Positions 35,887 through 45,888 of a DNA stretch of 64,000 nt are shown here, one piece after another. The DNA is from Atopobiaceae bacterium. Its GTDB lineage: Bacteria; Actinomycetota; Coriobacteriia; Coriobacteriales; Atopobiaceae. The notes below the pieces were generated by a model, which saw only the letters and a list, made by a program, of their open reading frames with translations, was not told where the DNA came from and ran no database searches. Both the position numbers and the translations under genes were made by a program. How positions within the stretch are numbered: the stretch's first letter is position 1; every line of letters starts with the position of its first letter. The DNA lies in contig JAFWKQ010000079.1 in assembly GCA_017545665.1 (NCBI GenBank), forward strand, positions 1-64,000. The letters run 5' to 3'.

Positions 35887-36894
35887 TTGATACTCATTAG
35901 AGCCGATGCGAATGAGCGAATTGGGACAGGTCACGTTATGCGTTGCCTGTCCATTGCCCGTGCGTTTTCTGAGCAAGGAGATGACGTTCTCTTTGTTACG
36001 GCTGACCATAGGGGTGACGAACTGATCCGTTCAGCAAATTTCAAAAGCACGTGCCTTGATGGCGAATGGACTCTCATGGAGTCAGAGATTCCTCGAATCG
36101 AGGCGTTAATCGATGAGTATGAACCGTACCTAGTTCTTGTTGACAGCTATTTTGTGACAGAGAAGTACTTGCATAACATTAATAAAATGGTTCCAGTTGC
36201 GTATATTGATGACATTAATGAGTCTTGTTGGGACGTGAAATATTTAATAAATTACAACATTTTCGGAAAGACAATCGGTTATTCCAGATACGATGATTGT
36301 GACACAGAACTGATTCTTGGGCCCAAATACGCTCCGCTGCGAGATGAGTTCGTAAACATGCCCCACCATATTGTAAGGCAATGCGTCTCAGACATACTAG
36401 TATCGGCTGGCGGCGCAGATCCTGAGAGAATAACGGAGAGGGTTATTCATGATGTGTGTCCAAAGTTCCCAGATAGCAGATTTCATTTTACTGTTGGGGT
36501 ATTGAACCCGCGAATTGAGGCTATCAAACGCCTTGAGAGAGGTAATGTTATCTTGCATATAAACGAGCAGCACATGGCAAGGCTGATGCGCTCTTGTGAC
36601 ATTTCGATTTCCGCAGCGGGCAGTACGTTATATGAGCTGTGCGCTGCTGGCGTTCCAACGATTACCTATATCTTGGCCGATAATCAGAGAATGGCTGCTG
36701 AACAGTTTGAAGTGCAGGGCATTATGCTCAATGCTGGAGATTGCCGCAATGATGTTCATTTTTTAAGCAGATTAAACGTTATGCTTGCAAGATTGATCAA
36801 TGATATTGAATTGCGTATGCTACAAACAAAGAGGATGCAGAGTCTTGTAGATGGCTTCGGTGCGCGTAGGATCGTAGAGGCTATGCGAGAATGA
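35887..36894 (+). CDS. pseG: PseG: UDP-2,4-diacetamido-trideoxy-altrose hydrolase
   Basis: This 335-residue GT-B-fold hydrolase removes UDP from the diacetamido sugar before the PseI condensation. It has RADANERIGTGHVMRCLSIA with the catalytic-type His, LVDSYFVTEKY, YIDDINE, ILVSAGGADPERIT and ISAAGSTLYELCAAGVPT. The TTG start lies 1 nt after the thiolase stop. It completes the six-enzyme pathway. GC and codon use remain lower than in the GDP-fucose genes that follow. Confidence 0.92.
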   Translation: MILIRADANERIGTGHVMRCLSIARAFSEQGDDVLFVTADHRGDELIRSANFKSTCLDGEWTLMESEIPRIEALIDEYEPYLVLVDSYFVTEKYLHNINKMVPVAYIDDINESCWDVKYLINYNIFGKTIGYSRYDDCDTELILGPKYAPLRDEFVNMPHHIVRQCVSDILVSAGGADPERITERVIHDVCPKFPDSRFHFTVGVLNPRIEAIKRLERGNVILHINEQHMARLMRSCDISISAAGSTLYELCAAGVPTITYILADNQRMAAEQFEVQGIMLNAGDCRNDVHFLSRLNVMLARLINDIELRMLQTKRMQSLVDGFGARRIVEAMRE

Positions 36895-37660
36895 GGGAGT
36901 GGTAACAGCTTCTATAGAACATAGCGAGTGGCATATAATACGGTATGTTGGGAACCGGGAAACATGCTAGGTATCGATGCTATTTGCAGAACTGGTGGTT
37001 TAAGTTAAAGGGCATGATTCCTCGTCATAATCTATTGGACAAACAGGTGAACCGAGTAATTCGCAGATGATACATCCCGCACCCAAGCGGTTGACGTTCG
37101 CCTAGAACAAAGCCCCTGGTCTGCTACTCCGCGGGCTCGGTGGTGTTACGCTTGAGCTGCCATGCAAGAGCGGATGAACCTACCGCAAACAATGAAAGGG
37201 GCCTTTCATGCAAGAGTACACGCTTCGATTAGAGTCGCGAGTGCCCTGAATCTGAATTTGGAATTCGAATTCAGATACGCCGGGTACACGCGCATAGAGG
37301 GCGAGCCTGGCGCCCGCGGGCATTGCGGCGAGTCTTGCGGCCGCCGGCAGCAGGGTCGGCGTAAGAATGCCCATATCGCAGGTCCGCTGGGCGGAACCGA
37401 TGACCTTCCTGTCATATCCCGCCGACTGGATCCGCGGCCGCAAGGGTTAACGCAACGCTTTCGGCCAGAACTGCAGGCCTTATCGCAATTGTTGCGCTTA
37501 CTCGTGCAGTGTTGCACTTAGATTTTCGATCGACCCGAAGAATGGCAATTAGACTCGTGTTTGGGACCAGCGGCTTAATTATTGAGAGTGCGTTACAATG
37601 TGATGATGAGATATCGATGCCGTGCGTATCCATAGCAAAGCGATTGGAGGAGCGAAGAGT
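36895..37660. other. Non-coding 0.77-kb gap between pseudaminate and GDP-fucose operons
   Basis: No credible gene is present; open frames here are short and have unlikely composition. Two perfect inverted repeats are visible: ATGAAAGG / CCTTTCAT at 37192-37209 and ATCTGAATT / AATTCAGAT at 37250-37276. The GC content jumps to high levels at about 37270-37450 and falls again, suggesting a patchwork of old insertions. The ribosome site of gmd (GGAGGAG) lies at 37646-37652. Confidence 0.6.
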
Positions 37661-38749
37661 ATGGGAAAGGCACTTATTACTGGCGTCACTGGGCAGGACG
37701 GTAGCTATTTGTCCGAGTTCCTGTTGGAGAAAGGCTACGATGTTCATGGAATTATTCGTCGCTCGTCGGTTGACTACCGGGAGCGTATAGCGCATCTGGA
37801 GGACCACGAGCGATTCCACTTGCATTACGGCGATCTCACGGATACGACGAGCTTGGTCAAGGTGATTTCGTCCGTGAGACCGGACGAGATATATAATCTT
37901 GCTGCGCAGAGTCATGTACAGGTGAGCTTTGATGTGCCCGAGTTTACGGCAGATGTGGATGCTACGGGCGTCCTGCGTGTCCTCGAAGCTGTGCGAGCCT
38001 GTAGCCTGCAGGATACTTGTCGTATATATCAGGCATCTACCTCTGAGCTCTATGGCAACGTTGAGGAGGCGCCACAGTCTGAGACCACACCATTCCATCC
38101 CTACTCACCCTATGCCGTGGCAAAGCAATACGGCTTTTGGATTACCAAGGAGTATCGTGAAGCCTATAACATGTACTGCTGCAGCGGGATTCTCTTCAAT
38201 CATGAAAGCGAACGTCGCGGCGAGACGTTTGTAACGCGCAAGATCACCCTTGCGGCGGCGCGCATTGCCCAAGGCGTGCAGGATAGGCTCTATCTGGGAA
38301 ATCTCGACTCTCTGCGCGATTGGGGCTATGCCAAGGACTATGTGGAGTGCATGTGGCTCATACTCCAGCAGGATAGAGCCGATGACTACGTGATTGCTAC
38401 CGGCGTGCAGCACAGCGTGCGAGAGTTCTGCGAGCTGGCGTTCAAGCACGCTGGAATCGAGCTCACGTGGTCCGGCAGCGGCTTGGACGAAAAGGGAGCC
38501 GATGTTGCCACTGGCCGTGTGCTCGTGGAAGTGTCTCCCGACTTCTATCGTCCCACCGACGTGGTCAATCTCTGGGGTGATCCGTCTAAGGCCACGCGCG
38601 AATTGGGTTGGAATCCCACCAAGACGAGCTTTGAAGAACTTGTACGCCTTATGGTGGAGCACGATATGGCAAAGGTGGCCGTAGAGCGCGAGGAGGAGCG
38701 AATTCACACCAATCTTGTCGAGTATTTGGAGAAGGGCTTGGTGAAGTAG
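37661..38749 (+). CDS. gmd: GDP-mannose 4,6-dehydratase
   Basis: This 362-residue extended SDR converts GDP-mannose to GDP-4-keto-6-deoxymannose. It has [51 protein letters not shown], the catalytic [10 protein letters not shown] and [15 protein letters not shown], and [18 protein letters not shown]. All are Gmd signatures. The ATG at 37661 has GGAGGAG 8 nt upstream; an open extension to 37622 is unlikely. First gene of a GDP-L-fucose operon. Confidence 0.95.
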   Translation: MGKALITGVTGQDGSYLSEFLLEKGYDVHGIIRRSSVDYRERIAHLEDHERFHLHYGDLTDTTSLVKVISSVRPDEIYNLAAQSHVQVSFDVPEFTADVDATGVLRVLEAVRACSLQDTCRIYQASTSELYGNVEEAPQSETTPFHPYSPYAVAKQYGFWITKEYREAYNMYCCSGILFNHESERRGETFVTRKITLAAARIAQGVQDRLYLGNLDSLRDWGYAKDYVECMWLILQQDRADDYVIATGVQHSVREFCELAFKHAGIELTWSGSGLDEKGADVATGRVLVEVSPDFYRPTDVVNLWGDPSKATRELGWNPTKTSFEELVRLMVEHDMAKVAVEREEERIHTNLVEYLEKGLVK

Positions 38750-38751
38750 TC

Positions 38752-39699
38752 GTGGCAATGGAAAAGAAAGCGAAGATTTACGTTGCGGGACATCGAGGGA
38801 TGGTGGGAAGCGCCATCGTTCGCGAGTTGCAGCGTCAAGGCTTCACCAACCTTGTTCTTCGGACCCATAGCGAGCTCGATCTAACGCGCCAGAACCAGGT
38901 TGAGGCGTTCTTTGCGACGGAGAAGCCCGAGTATGTGTTTCTCGCGGCCGCCAAGGTGGGTGGAATCATGGGAAACGCTACCGCCAAGGCAGACTTCATG
39001 TACGATAACATGATCCTGGAAATGAACGTAATCCATAGCGCATGGCAAAACGGTTGCAAGAAGCTGGAGTTCCTTGGCTCATCGTGCATATACCCACGTA
39101 TGGCACCGCAGCCTATGCTCGAGAGCTGTCTGCTCACCTCCGAGCTGGAGAAGACCAACGAGGCCTACGCACTAGCGAAGATCAGCGGCCTCAAGTACTG
39201 CGAGTATCTCAACGAGCAGTACGGGACCGACTTCATCTCTGTGATGCCTACCAACCTCTACGGTCCCAACGACAATTACCACCCCAATCACAGCCATGTG
39301 CTCCCCGCGCTCATTCGTCGCTTCCACGAGGCAAAGGAGTCGAAGGCTTCGTTTGTGACCTGCTGGGGCGACGGTAGTCCCCTGCGTGAGTTTCTCTATG
39401 TAGACGACCTTGCCAACCTGTGCGTGTTTCTCATGAACAACTACAGTGGCAACGAGACGGTTAATGCTGGTACAGGCAAGGAAATAACTATAAAAGGACT
39501 CACCGAGCTCGTGGCTAAGGTTATCGGCTACGAGGGTGCTATTGGATGGGATTCCTCCAAACCCAATGGCACACCTCGCAAGTTGCTTGACGTAAGCAAG
39601 GCGGCGGCTCTGGGGTGGACATACTCCACCGAGCTCGAAGATGGTATACGGCTTGCATACGAAGACTTCTTAAACAATCCAGTGAGGGCAGAGCGATGA
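38752..39699 (+). CDS. fcl: GDP-L-fucose synthase
   Basis: This 315-residue epimerase/reductase carries out the second step from GDP-4-keto-6-deoxymannose to GDP-L-fucose. It has YVAGHRGMVGSAIVRELQ, FLAAAKVGGIMGNATAKADF, LGSSCIYPRMAPQPM, EAYALAKISGLKYCE (catalytic Tyr/Lys) and PTNLYGPNDNYHPNHSHV. It starts 2 nt after gmd at a GTG (an ATG 6 nt further in is possible), and its stop overlaps the next ATG. Confidence 0.94.
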   Translation: MAMEKKAKIYVAGHRGMVGSAIVRELQRQGFTNLVLRTHSELDLTRQNQVEAFFATEKPEYVFLAAAKVGGIMGNATAKADFMYDNMILEMNVIHSAWQNGCKKLEFLGSSCIYPRMAPQPMLESCLLTSELEKTNEAYALAKISGLKYCEYLNEQYGTDFISVMPTNLYGPNDNYHPNHSHVLPALIRRFHEAKESKASFVTCWGDGSPLREFLYVDDLANLCVFLMNNYSGNETVNAGTGKEITIKGLTELVAKVIGYEGAIGWDSSKPNGTPRKLLDVSKAAALGWTYSTELEDGIRLAYEDFLNNPVRAER

Positions 39700-41006
39700 A
39701 CGTAATCCTTCTTTCTGGTGGGTCTGGTAAGCGCCTATGGCCGCTATCCAACGATATTCGTTCTAAGCAGTTCCTCAAACTTTTCATAAATGACGCTGGT
39801 GAGCGGGAGTCCATGGTTCAGCGGGTCTACAAGCAGATTCTTGCCACGGATCCTGATGCGACAGTCACGGTTGCTACAAGCAAGTCTCAGGTGAGCGCTT
39901 TGCACAACCAACTGGGCGATGGCGTTGATATTAGCGTCGAGCCTTGCAGAAGAGACACCTTCCCTGCGATTGCGCTCGCGACTGCCTTCCTACACGACGT
40001 GCAGGGCGTGGGTGATAACGAAACAGTTGTGGTGTGCCCTGTGGATCCCAACGTGGATAATTCGTACTTCCGTGCACTCGATCGCCTGGGCAAGCTTGCG
40101 GCTGAAGGCGTCGCCGAGCTTGTACTCATGGGAATCAATCCCACGTATCCCAGCGAGAAGTATGGCTACATCCTGCCTGTTACCAAGGACGAGGTAAGCA
40201 AAGTAAGCGAATTCAAGGAGAAGCCCAATGTCGTGACCGCCCAGTCATACATTGATGCTGGTGGTTTGTGGAACAGCGGCGTGTTCGCTTACAAGCTTGG
40301 ATATGTGCTAGACCGTGCACACGAGCTCATAGACTTTGTTGACTACAATGACCTGTTTGCCAAATACGAGGGATTAGAGAAGATTTCCTTCGACTATGCC
40401 GTCGTGGAGCACGAGAAAGATATCGCGGTGCTGCGCTTTGCGGGCGAGTGGAAGGACCTTGGGACTTGGAATACACTTACGGAGTCCATGGAGACCGCTG
40501 CTATCGGCGATGTGCGTTTCGACGATGCCTGTGAGAACGTCCATGTAGTCAACGAGCTTGGTGTGCCGGTGGTTGCCATGGGCGTTTCTGATGTCGTGAT
40601 TGCGGCGAGTCCTGAGGGAGTACTCGTGGCGAACAAGGAGCAGAGCTCTTACCTCAAATCCATTGTGGATGAGATTCACCAAGAGGTTATGTTCGCAGAG
40701 AAGAGTTGGGGTAGCTATGAGGTGCTTGACGTTGAGGAAAAGGGACTAACTGTAAAGGTGACACTCAATCCAGGGCATTGCATGAATTACCACAGTCATA
40801 GCAGACGCGATGAGGTGTGGGTGGTTGTGTCTGGCCATGGCCGTGCGGTCGTGGACGGTGAGATGAGGCAGATAGGCCCCGGTGATGTCGTGTGCATGCC
40901 AAAGGGTTGCAAGCATACTGTTATGGCGGAGACTGAGCTACTGCTTATTGAGGTGCAGTTTGGCAAGGGAATCACCGTAAAGGATAAACAGAAGCATGAG
41001 CTGTAA
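39696..41006 (+). CDS. manC: Mannose-1-phosphate guanylyltransferase with C-terminal cupin
   Basis: This 436-residue protein supplies GDP-mannose. The N-terminal nucleotidyltransferase domain has ILLSGGSGKRLWPLSNDIRS and FKEKPNVVTAQSYIDAG. The C-terminal cupin (KVTLNPGHCMNYHSHSRRDE to MPKGCKHTVMAETELLLIE) resembles the type II mannose-6-phosphate isomerase domain, so it may be bifunctional. It is somewhat shorter than typical ManC (about 470). The ATG overlaps the fcl stop (ATGA). An open extension upstream overlaps fcl and is rejected. Confidence 0.92.
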   Translation: MNVILLSGGSGKRLWPLSNDIRSKQFLKLFINDAGERESMVQRVYKQILATDPDATVTVATSKSQVSALHNQLGDGVDISVEPCRRDTFPAIALATAFLHDVQGVGDNETVVVCPVDPNVDNSYFRALDRLGKLAAEGVAELVLMGINPTYPSEKYGYILPVTKDEVSKVSEFKEKPNVVTAQSYIDAGGLWNSGVFAYKLGYVLDRAHELIDFVDYNDLFAKYEGLEKISFDYAVVEHEKDIAVLRFAGEWKDLGTWNTLTESMETAAIGDVRFDDACENVHVVNELGVPVVAMGVSDVVIAASPEGVLVANKEQSSYLKSIVDEIHQEVMFAEKSWGSYEVLDVEEKGLTVKVTLNPGHCMNYHSHSRRDEVWVVVSGHGRAVVDGEMRQIGPGDVVCMPKGCKHTVMAETELLLIEVQFGKGITVKDKQKHEL

Positions 41007-41062
41007 GGCGAGTACCGCCCTTTCTTATCAGGACTATACGACTATTGGCTAAGGAGCCATGC

Positions 41063-42619
41063 ATGGCTAGCACAGTTCCCGCTGTTTCCTTTTCCTTGCA
41101 TTTTGGTACGGGTGGCATCCGTGCACTCATGGGCGAAGGTCCCAATCGGCTTAACGAGGGCACCGTTGCGGTGGCGACCCAGGGAGTGTCCAGGTGGCTT
41201 CTCGCAACCATTGATGCTCCGCACGTGGTGATTGCACGCGACTGTCGCGAGCACGGCGAAGAGTTCGTTGCTATGGCGAGCGGAGTATTTGCGGGAAACG
41301 GTATTGAGGTTACGGATATAGGTGCGGCGCCTACGCCTATGCTCTCGTTTGCGGTTCGCGACTTAGGCTGTGATTTGGGATTGGTGCTTACCGCCTCGCA
41401 CAACGCGCGTGACTACAATGGCTATAAGGTATACGGTCCGGACGGATGTCAGGGTACTACGCAGATGTGTGGTGAAATTGCGCGTGAGATTTCTCGTGTG
41501 GCTGAGGTAAAGCTGGGTGACTCTGAGCCAGACGGTATGCCTGCTGGGCTGAAAGATCGCTACCTTGACGCTCTCGTGAATGCTGTGCCGGGTCCGAGGA
41601 TTGGCGGCATTCGGATTGCCTACAGCCCTCTTAATGGTACAGGATGGTCGCTTGTTCCCGAGATACTGCGTTCGAATGGCTTTGCGGTAGATGTCGTGTT
41701 CGAACAGTCTCAGCTCGATGGGAGATTCCCTACCTGTCCCTACCCGAACCCCGAGGATGCGGATGCCATCTTGAGAGTGGAAAGGCTTGCGAAGCGGAAG
41801 AAGTGCCACGTGGCACTTGCGACAGATCCCGACGCCGATCGCGTTGGCGTATCAGTGCTGCATAACGAGTATATGGTGAGTCTCTCTGGTGACGAGGTGG
41901 GGGAGCTGTTGCTGGATTGGGTGTGCCGCATGCATTCCGATGGCGGTGAGGACGTTTCGGGTCGTATCGCGGTTTCAACGGTGGTGACCTCTGCTGCGCT
42001 AGATGCGATTTGCGCCAAATGGGGACTTTTGCTTAGACGGACGCTCACGGGGTTCAAGTTCGTGGGCGAACAAATCGGACTGTTGGAGTCTCAGGGGCGT
42101 GCAGAAGAGTTCCTGCTGGGAATCGAGGAGAGCCTGGGTTACTTGAGTGGCGCGTACGTGCGTGACAAGGATGGAGTGCAGGGGTGTCTTATGGTCGCTC
42201 GTATGGCGGCTTGGTATGCCGAGAGAGGAACCGACCTCGTCGACGCGTTGGCCAACCTGCGTGCTGAGATTGGTTGGAACATCAAGTCTCAGATTTCGTT
42301 GTCATTTGATGACGGCGAGCAGATGAAACTGCTAATGACACGGCTCAGGGAGTCCGAGAGGAATGAGATTGCGGGCCGTGCGGTTATGGAGAGGGTCGAC
42401 TACCTAGGTAGTGCGCCGATGCCTGGCGACGCTAACCAAACGCTTCCTTCGAGTGATGTGTTGCAATGGGATCTCGAGGATGGAAGCCGCCTCATTATTC
42501 GTCCCAGTGGTACCGAGCCTAAGGTCAAAGCGTACTGTTTTGGCTATGGAAAGAATGAAGTTCAAGCTCGCGTCATGCGTGGACGACTTGAGGTGGCCGC
42601 ACATGAGATGCTGGCATGA
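41063..42619 (+). CDS. manB: Phosphomannomutase/phosphoglucomutase
   Basis: This 518-residue member of the alpha-D-phosphohexomutase family converts mannose-6-phosphate to mannose-1-phosphate for ManC. It has FGTGGIRALMG, the phosphoserine loop LTASHNARDYNGYK, the Mg-binding DPDADRVG, the sugar-binding GIEESLGYLSG and the phosphate-binding RPSGTEPKVKAY. The ATG at 41063 has AAGGAG 6 nt upstream. It closes the GDP-fucose operon. Confidence 0.92.
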   Translation: MASTVPAVSFSLHFGTGGIRALMGEGPNRLNEGTVAVATQGVSRWLLATIDAPHVVIARDCREHGEEFVAMASGVFAGNGIEVTDIGAAPTPMLSFAVRDLGCDLGLVLTASHNARDYNGYKVYGPDGCQGTTQMCGEIAREISRVAEVKLGDSEPDGMPAGLKDRYLDALVNAVPGPRIGGIRIAYSPLNGTGWSLVPEILRSNGFAVDVVFEQSQLDGRFPTCPYPNPEDADAILRVERLAKRKKCHVALATDPDADRVGVSVLHNEYMVSLSGDEVGELLLDWVCRMHSDGGEDVSGRIAVSTVVTSAALDAICAKWGLLLRRTLTGFKFVGEQIGLLESQGRAEEFLLGIEESLGYLSGAYVRDKDGVQGCLMVARMAAWYAERGTDLVDALANLRAEIGWNIKSQISLSFDDGEQMKLLMTRLRESERNEIAGRAVMERVDYLGSAPMPGDANQTLPSSDVLQWDLEDGSRLIIRPSGTEPKVKAYCFGYGKNEVQARVMRGRLEVAAHEMLA

Positions 42620-43208
42620 CGTAATTCATGGCGTATGAACCAGTGGGGTTAACTGCTGACAGCTGGAATTGTCTCATATAACTGCACGGAAGCGATTGCA
42701 ACAATTCCAAGCACCGGCACCATTACGGGTATCGGCACCCATTCCATGGCTCCGGCACCTTTGAGCTCGGGCGAGTACTCCTGAAGGACAATCCGTATCG
42801 CAGAGCGTGATTCCTCGTTCGCCGATTAGACGGCCTCTTCAATCCTGAAGGACATGTAAGAGTCGGTCATATTTAGCCAATGGCTGATTTAAACCGACGC
42901 TAACAGCCGCGCTCCTTTCAAATGGACGTGCCTGCGCAGGTCTTCTTCTTACACCAACTTTTTCGACACGATCACGCTGCCCTAATTAACACTATGCCAT
43001 ACAAATCAAAGGTTTCGTCTGCAGCACACGAACGTTATGCTTCTCTGTCCATCATCTTGTCAGACATCAAGACTCTGCCACTCACAAAATGATTGGAAAG
43101 GCGGGTTCTTGGAGCCTAAAGCGAGTGTAAAGGTAATTGCCATTGGCAAGCTTAATCATTGCGCTACACATTAATGTTCATCGCTTAACATATGGCGATG
43201 CGCTGTTC
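42620..43208. other. Non-coding 0.59-kb gap with decayed sequence
   Basis: Apart from the short fragment at 42653-42784 described separately, no gene, RNA or convincing promoter is visible here. It marks the start of a decayed zone running to about 54 kb. Confidence 0.5.
42653..42784 (+). pseudogene. Possible fragment of a GLUG-motif surface protein
   Basis: One frame reads TAGIVSYNCTEAIA and then STGTITGIGTHS before a stop. This matches the cadence of GLUG-type beta-repeats (GIV-Y-N ... C-x-TG-x-ITG), and it is similar to AAGIVYSNLGKVLHCWNTGA in the gene at the right end of the window. There is no start codon, no flanking repeat and no full domain, so this would be a relic. It could be chance. 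Confidence 0.3.
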
Positions 43209-45017
43209 CTATTCTATGGCATCAAAAGCTTTAATAGTTACTTGCTTTTTGTTATCTCTTTCAACTTTTAGTTGAAAGAGATAACAAAAAATAAAATAGT
43301 ACTGATTGTAAAAAGAAGAATTATAGTAATTTTGTCTCACTGCTGGTGAAAAAAGAATCACTATTAGTAACACAATAAGAATTGCTGCACCAATCCAAAA
43401 ATAAGGCCATCTTTTAGATATAAAAGACTCTATTACAATGACGAATGTAAACAAGGTAAGCGCAATTTTGACATATGCTGAATACTTCATTCCATTTTTA
43501 TATAATATGGTTGTAAACTTTGTGACAATTTGAGATAATTTTTTGTCAATGCTGGGGTTAATAACAACTATATCATAGTTGTTTGCAATGTCATTTTGCC
43601 CCACTTGATAATACCTTAATACGTTCTTCCGAAAATTATTAACCTTCTCGCTCGGCTTCCATTCTTCGCCAGGACAATTCTTAAGTTGGAAGAGAGGCGC
43701 TAGTCCGTTGCTTATTGCAAAGTTGTTGAATTGATATTTAATAAATATATTATAATTATGTAAGAGTATGCTATATGCGGCATTAACAAAGCCAGCGCCG
43801 TTGTTGCCTGCATTGCTCTGTCGAGAAATCCTTAACTGATCCCAATTGAAGTTTTGTGTACCCATCTCACCGTATTTCATAATATAGTCGATGGGAGTTA
43901 CACGATTTAACGCTTCCAAATCTTCTTGGTATCCACGATAATCTGTATCAGGATTATTTGTCCATACTGCCGCCAGAGGGCCAGGAACATTAATAATCAT
44001 ATAGTCTAGCCCTTGATACTTTTCGGATCCGTATTTATCAAGCAGCGTAAAGAGAAAAAATATACCCAACAAGATTGTCAAACCTTTAAGCATTGTTTTT
44101 TTTGATAAAATATTTATATTACTATAGTAAATGCTATAAAGTATGAAAGGATACACTGCCAAATAAACTATCCCTTCTGTACGCCAGCAGGCCATAAAAC
44201 AAACGAGTGCTGTGCGGCCGAGGAACTTCGTCCACGTGAGTTTTACTCTGTCCATATAATCGATAAGGAAGAGGCTGAGCGTATACACACTGAGTAAAGC
44301 GTACTGGTAGTTCCTCCCGGCATACATAAGCACCTGAATGGTCTCAGGCATCAGCAACAAAAACATGGCAAAGATTGACGCCCAGAGCAGTCCACGTCTG
44401 CAATGCTCTATTGCTGCTTTATAGACGATATGGCATAGTCCAAAAAAACCAATGAGATAAGGCACAATAGCCATAGAAAGCGGGTGAGGAAACACAATCA
44501 TGCACGCGCAATGTACGACATTAGTAAAAAAACCATGCCAATACATGGGCATAAACTCACGCGCATATACATAATTATAAGTTGTATCGGGTGGGATAGT
44601 AATGATACTCGGATAAAGTCCCAATAATACAATAACACCCACCAAGGCTAATACAACGAAAGAAACTATATATGGCCGTCTGTCAGAACGGAACTTCCAC
44701 ATTGCAGCCATATTGAAGGCACGCTTCCAGAGCACATATATGAAAATTGCCGCCAAAATATAAGAGCACACTGCGCAAGAGAGTTTTGCAAAATAATCGT
44801 GCTCCATAGTCGCTCCGCTAAATATCCATTTATAGGCAGTATTCTCAAATCCGACATGTTCCATGATTGGGCAGAAAAAAAGAGAGCTTAAAATTGTTGA
44901 GATAGCAAAGTGCAGAAAACAAATAGTGCCTAGAAGCCTATTCTCAACATAGTACTTCTTTAGTCCTTTTAATATAGCTGTTAGGTATTCAATAATCATT
45001 CTCGTTATCCGTATCAC
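43209..45017 (-). CDS. Polytopic membrane protein, GT-C/DUF6020-like
   Basis: This 602-residue protein has around 12 hydrophobic segments. The first extracytoplasmic loop carries GLYPSIITIPPDTTYNYVYA, comparable to CIYPGGWRWDDIIQLNATVE in the protein at 56205-57842, so the two are paralogous in layout. GT-C-fold glycosyltransferases place an acidic catalytic residue in this loop (PPDT / WDD). A soluble region lies before the last segments. The last 20-odd codons read through a perfect hairpin (43246-43290), so the natural C-terminus may have been altered. GTG start with AGGGTG 8 nt upstream. AT-rich and oppositely oriented to the fucose operon. Confidence 0.75.
   Translation of the reverse strand: MIRITRMIIEYLTAILKGLKKYYVENRLLGTICFLHFAISTILSSLFFCPIMEHVGFENTAYKWIFSGATMEHDYFAKLSCAVCSYILAAIFIYVLWKRAFNMAAMWKFRSDRRPYIVSFVVLALVGVIVLLGLYPSIITIPPDTTYNYVYAREFMPMYWHGFFTNVVHCACMIVFPHPLSMAIVPYLIGFFGLCHIVYKAAIEHCRRGLLWASIFAMFLLLMPETIQVLMYAGRNYQYALLSVYTLSLFLIDYMDRVKLTWTKFLGRTALVCFMACWRTEGIVYLAVYPFILYSIYYSNINILSKKTMLKGLTILLGIFFLFTLLDKYGSEKYQGLDYMIINVPGPLAAVWTNNPDTDYRGYQEDLEALNRVTPIDYIMKYGEMGTQNFNWDQLRISRQSNAGNNGAGFVNAAYSILLHNYNIFIKYQFNNFAISNGLAPLFQLKNCPGEEWKPSEKVNNFRKNVLRYYQVGQNDIANNYDIVVINPSIDKKLSQIVTKFTTILYKNGMKYSAYVKIALTLFTFVIVIESFISKRWPYFWIGAAILIVLLIVILFSPAVRQNYYNSSFYNQYYFIFCYLFQLKVERDNKKQVTIKAFDAIE
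43246..43290. terminator. Perfect 20-bp inverted repeat with T/A tails, likely bidirectional terminator
   Basis: The arms (43246-43265 and 43271-43290) are exact inverted complements around a 5-base loop, beginning with five T and ending with five A. This is the form of a strong bidirectional intrinsic terminator. Unusually, it lies inside the last codons of the minus-strand membrane-protein gene rather than after its stop. Confidence 0.65.
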
Positions 45018-45888
45018 CGAATGAGCACCCTATTTCATTTCGGCAAATTTGTTTAATGCCGACTTCTTATAATATTCTCCCTCTTGCGCTCTTATTAGCC
45101 ATCTACAAATTATGTAATGCGTGGCAATCACAAGAGAAAGCCTCAATATTTCAACCCTAAATGAATATTATATCTCTTTATTTGGTTGTATGACAACAGA
45201 ATCGCTATGAAGTCCCTCCCCATCGCGCACTTCCCAGCGGGCACGAACCTACAATCGGAATGTATTTACTGTATATTATATCGATATGGTTAGATTTCAT
45301 TCTTGACTGATTTGCAAGTTCATCCGCTCCTCTTACTCGAGCATCTATGGATGAGTACCGTGCGATAGCGTATCTTATCCCAAGTTGGTGAAAAGAAAGA
45401 GGGGAATCACCCGTCATTGAATCAGACCGGGAGAGAAAAGCGATGGAGCGCTGCTTAGACAAGGAAGACCCCTGTAGACCTATGCCAACGAACATAGGTC
45501 GGTCCACTCCCGCCGTGCTATGAGATATTGAAGGATAGGATCACGAAGCAGATCAAAGGTGACGACCATCCCTTCGCTCCCTCGATACCTTGCTTGCACG
45601 TCCCTATAGAAGTGCATCGCGCAACGCTGGCACATCTCATCTGGAAACACCTAGACGAGAACGCCTAGCATATATGCCGACCTGTCTGTAGAGGGATGTT
45701 CGCTCGACACTCTGCGGAAGTCGTCAACCGTGAAACCGGCCTGGAACACGACTCGAAATTGGCCACGTCTTTGTGAGAGTCGGGCTATTTACCCTAAAAA
45801 AAGCAAGAGTTTCTTCCCTCCTTACGGCATACACTATCCTCTTGCCTTATAAAGCTATCCCCCTCAGACTGTCCGAAAACTAGATTCC
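45018..45888. other. 0.87-kb stretch without a recognisable gene
   Basis: Frames are broken throughout. The AT-rich part (45018-45200) is presumably the upstream region of the minus-strand membrane-protein gene. The part from 45400 on is more GC-rich and adjoins the IS remnant, so it may be decayed insertion-sequence DNA, but no transposase motif is legible. Confidence 0.5.

Noticed and set aside
37162..37521. Small open frames in the gap before gmd
   Set aside because: Short, overlapping on both strands, atypical composition and no ribosome sites.
45205..45507. 100-residue minus-strand open frame
   Set aside because: No family features, no ribosome site and located in decayed DNA next to an IS remnant.
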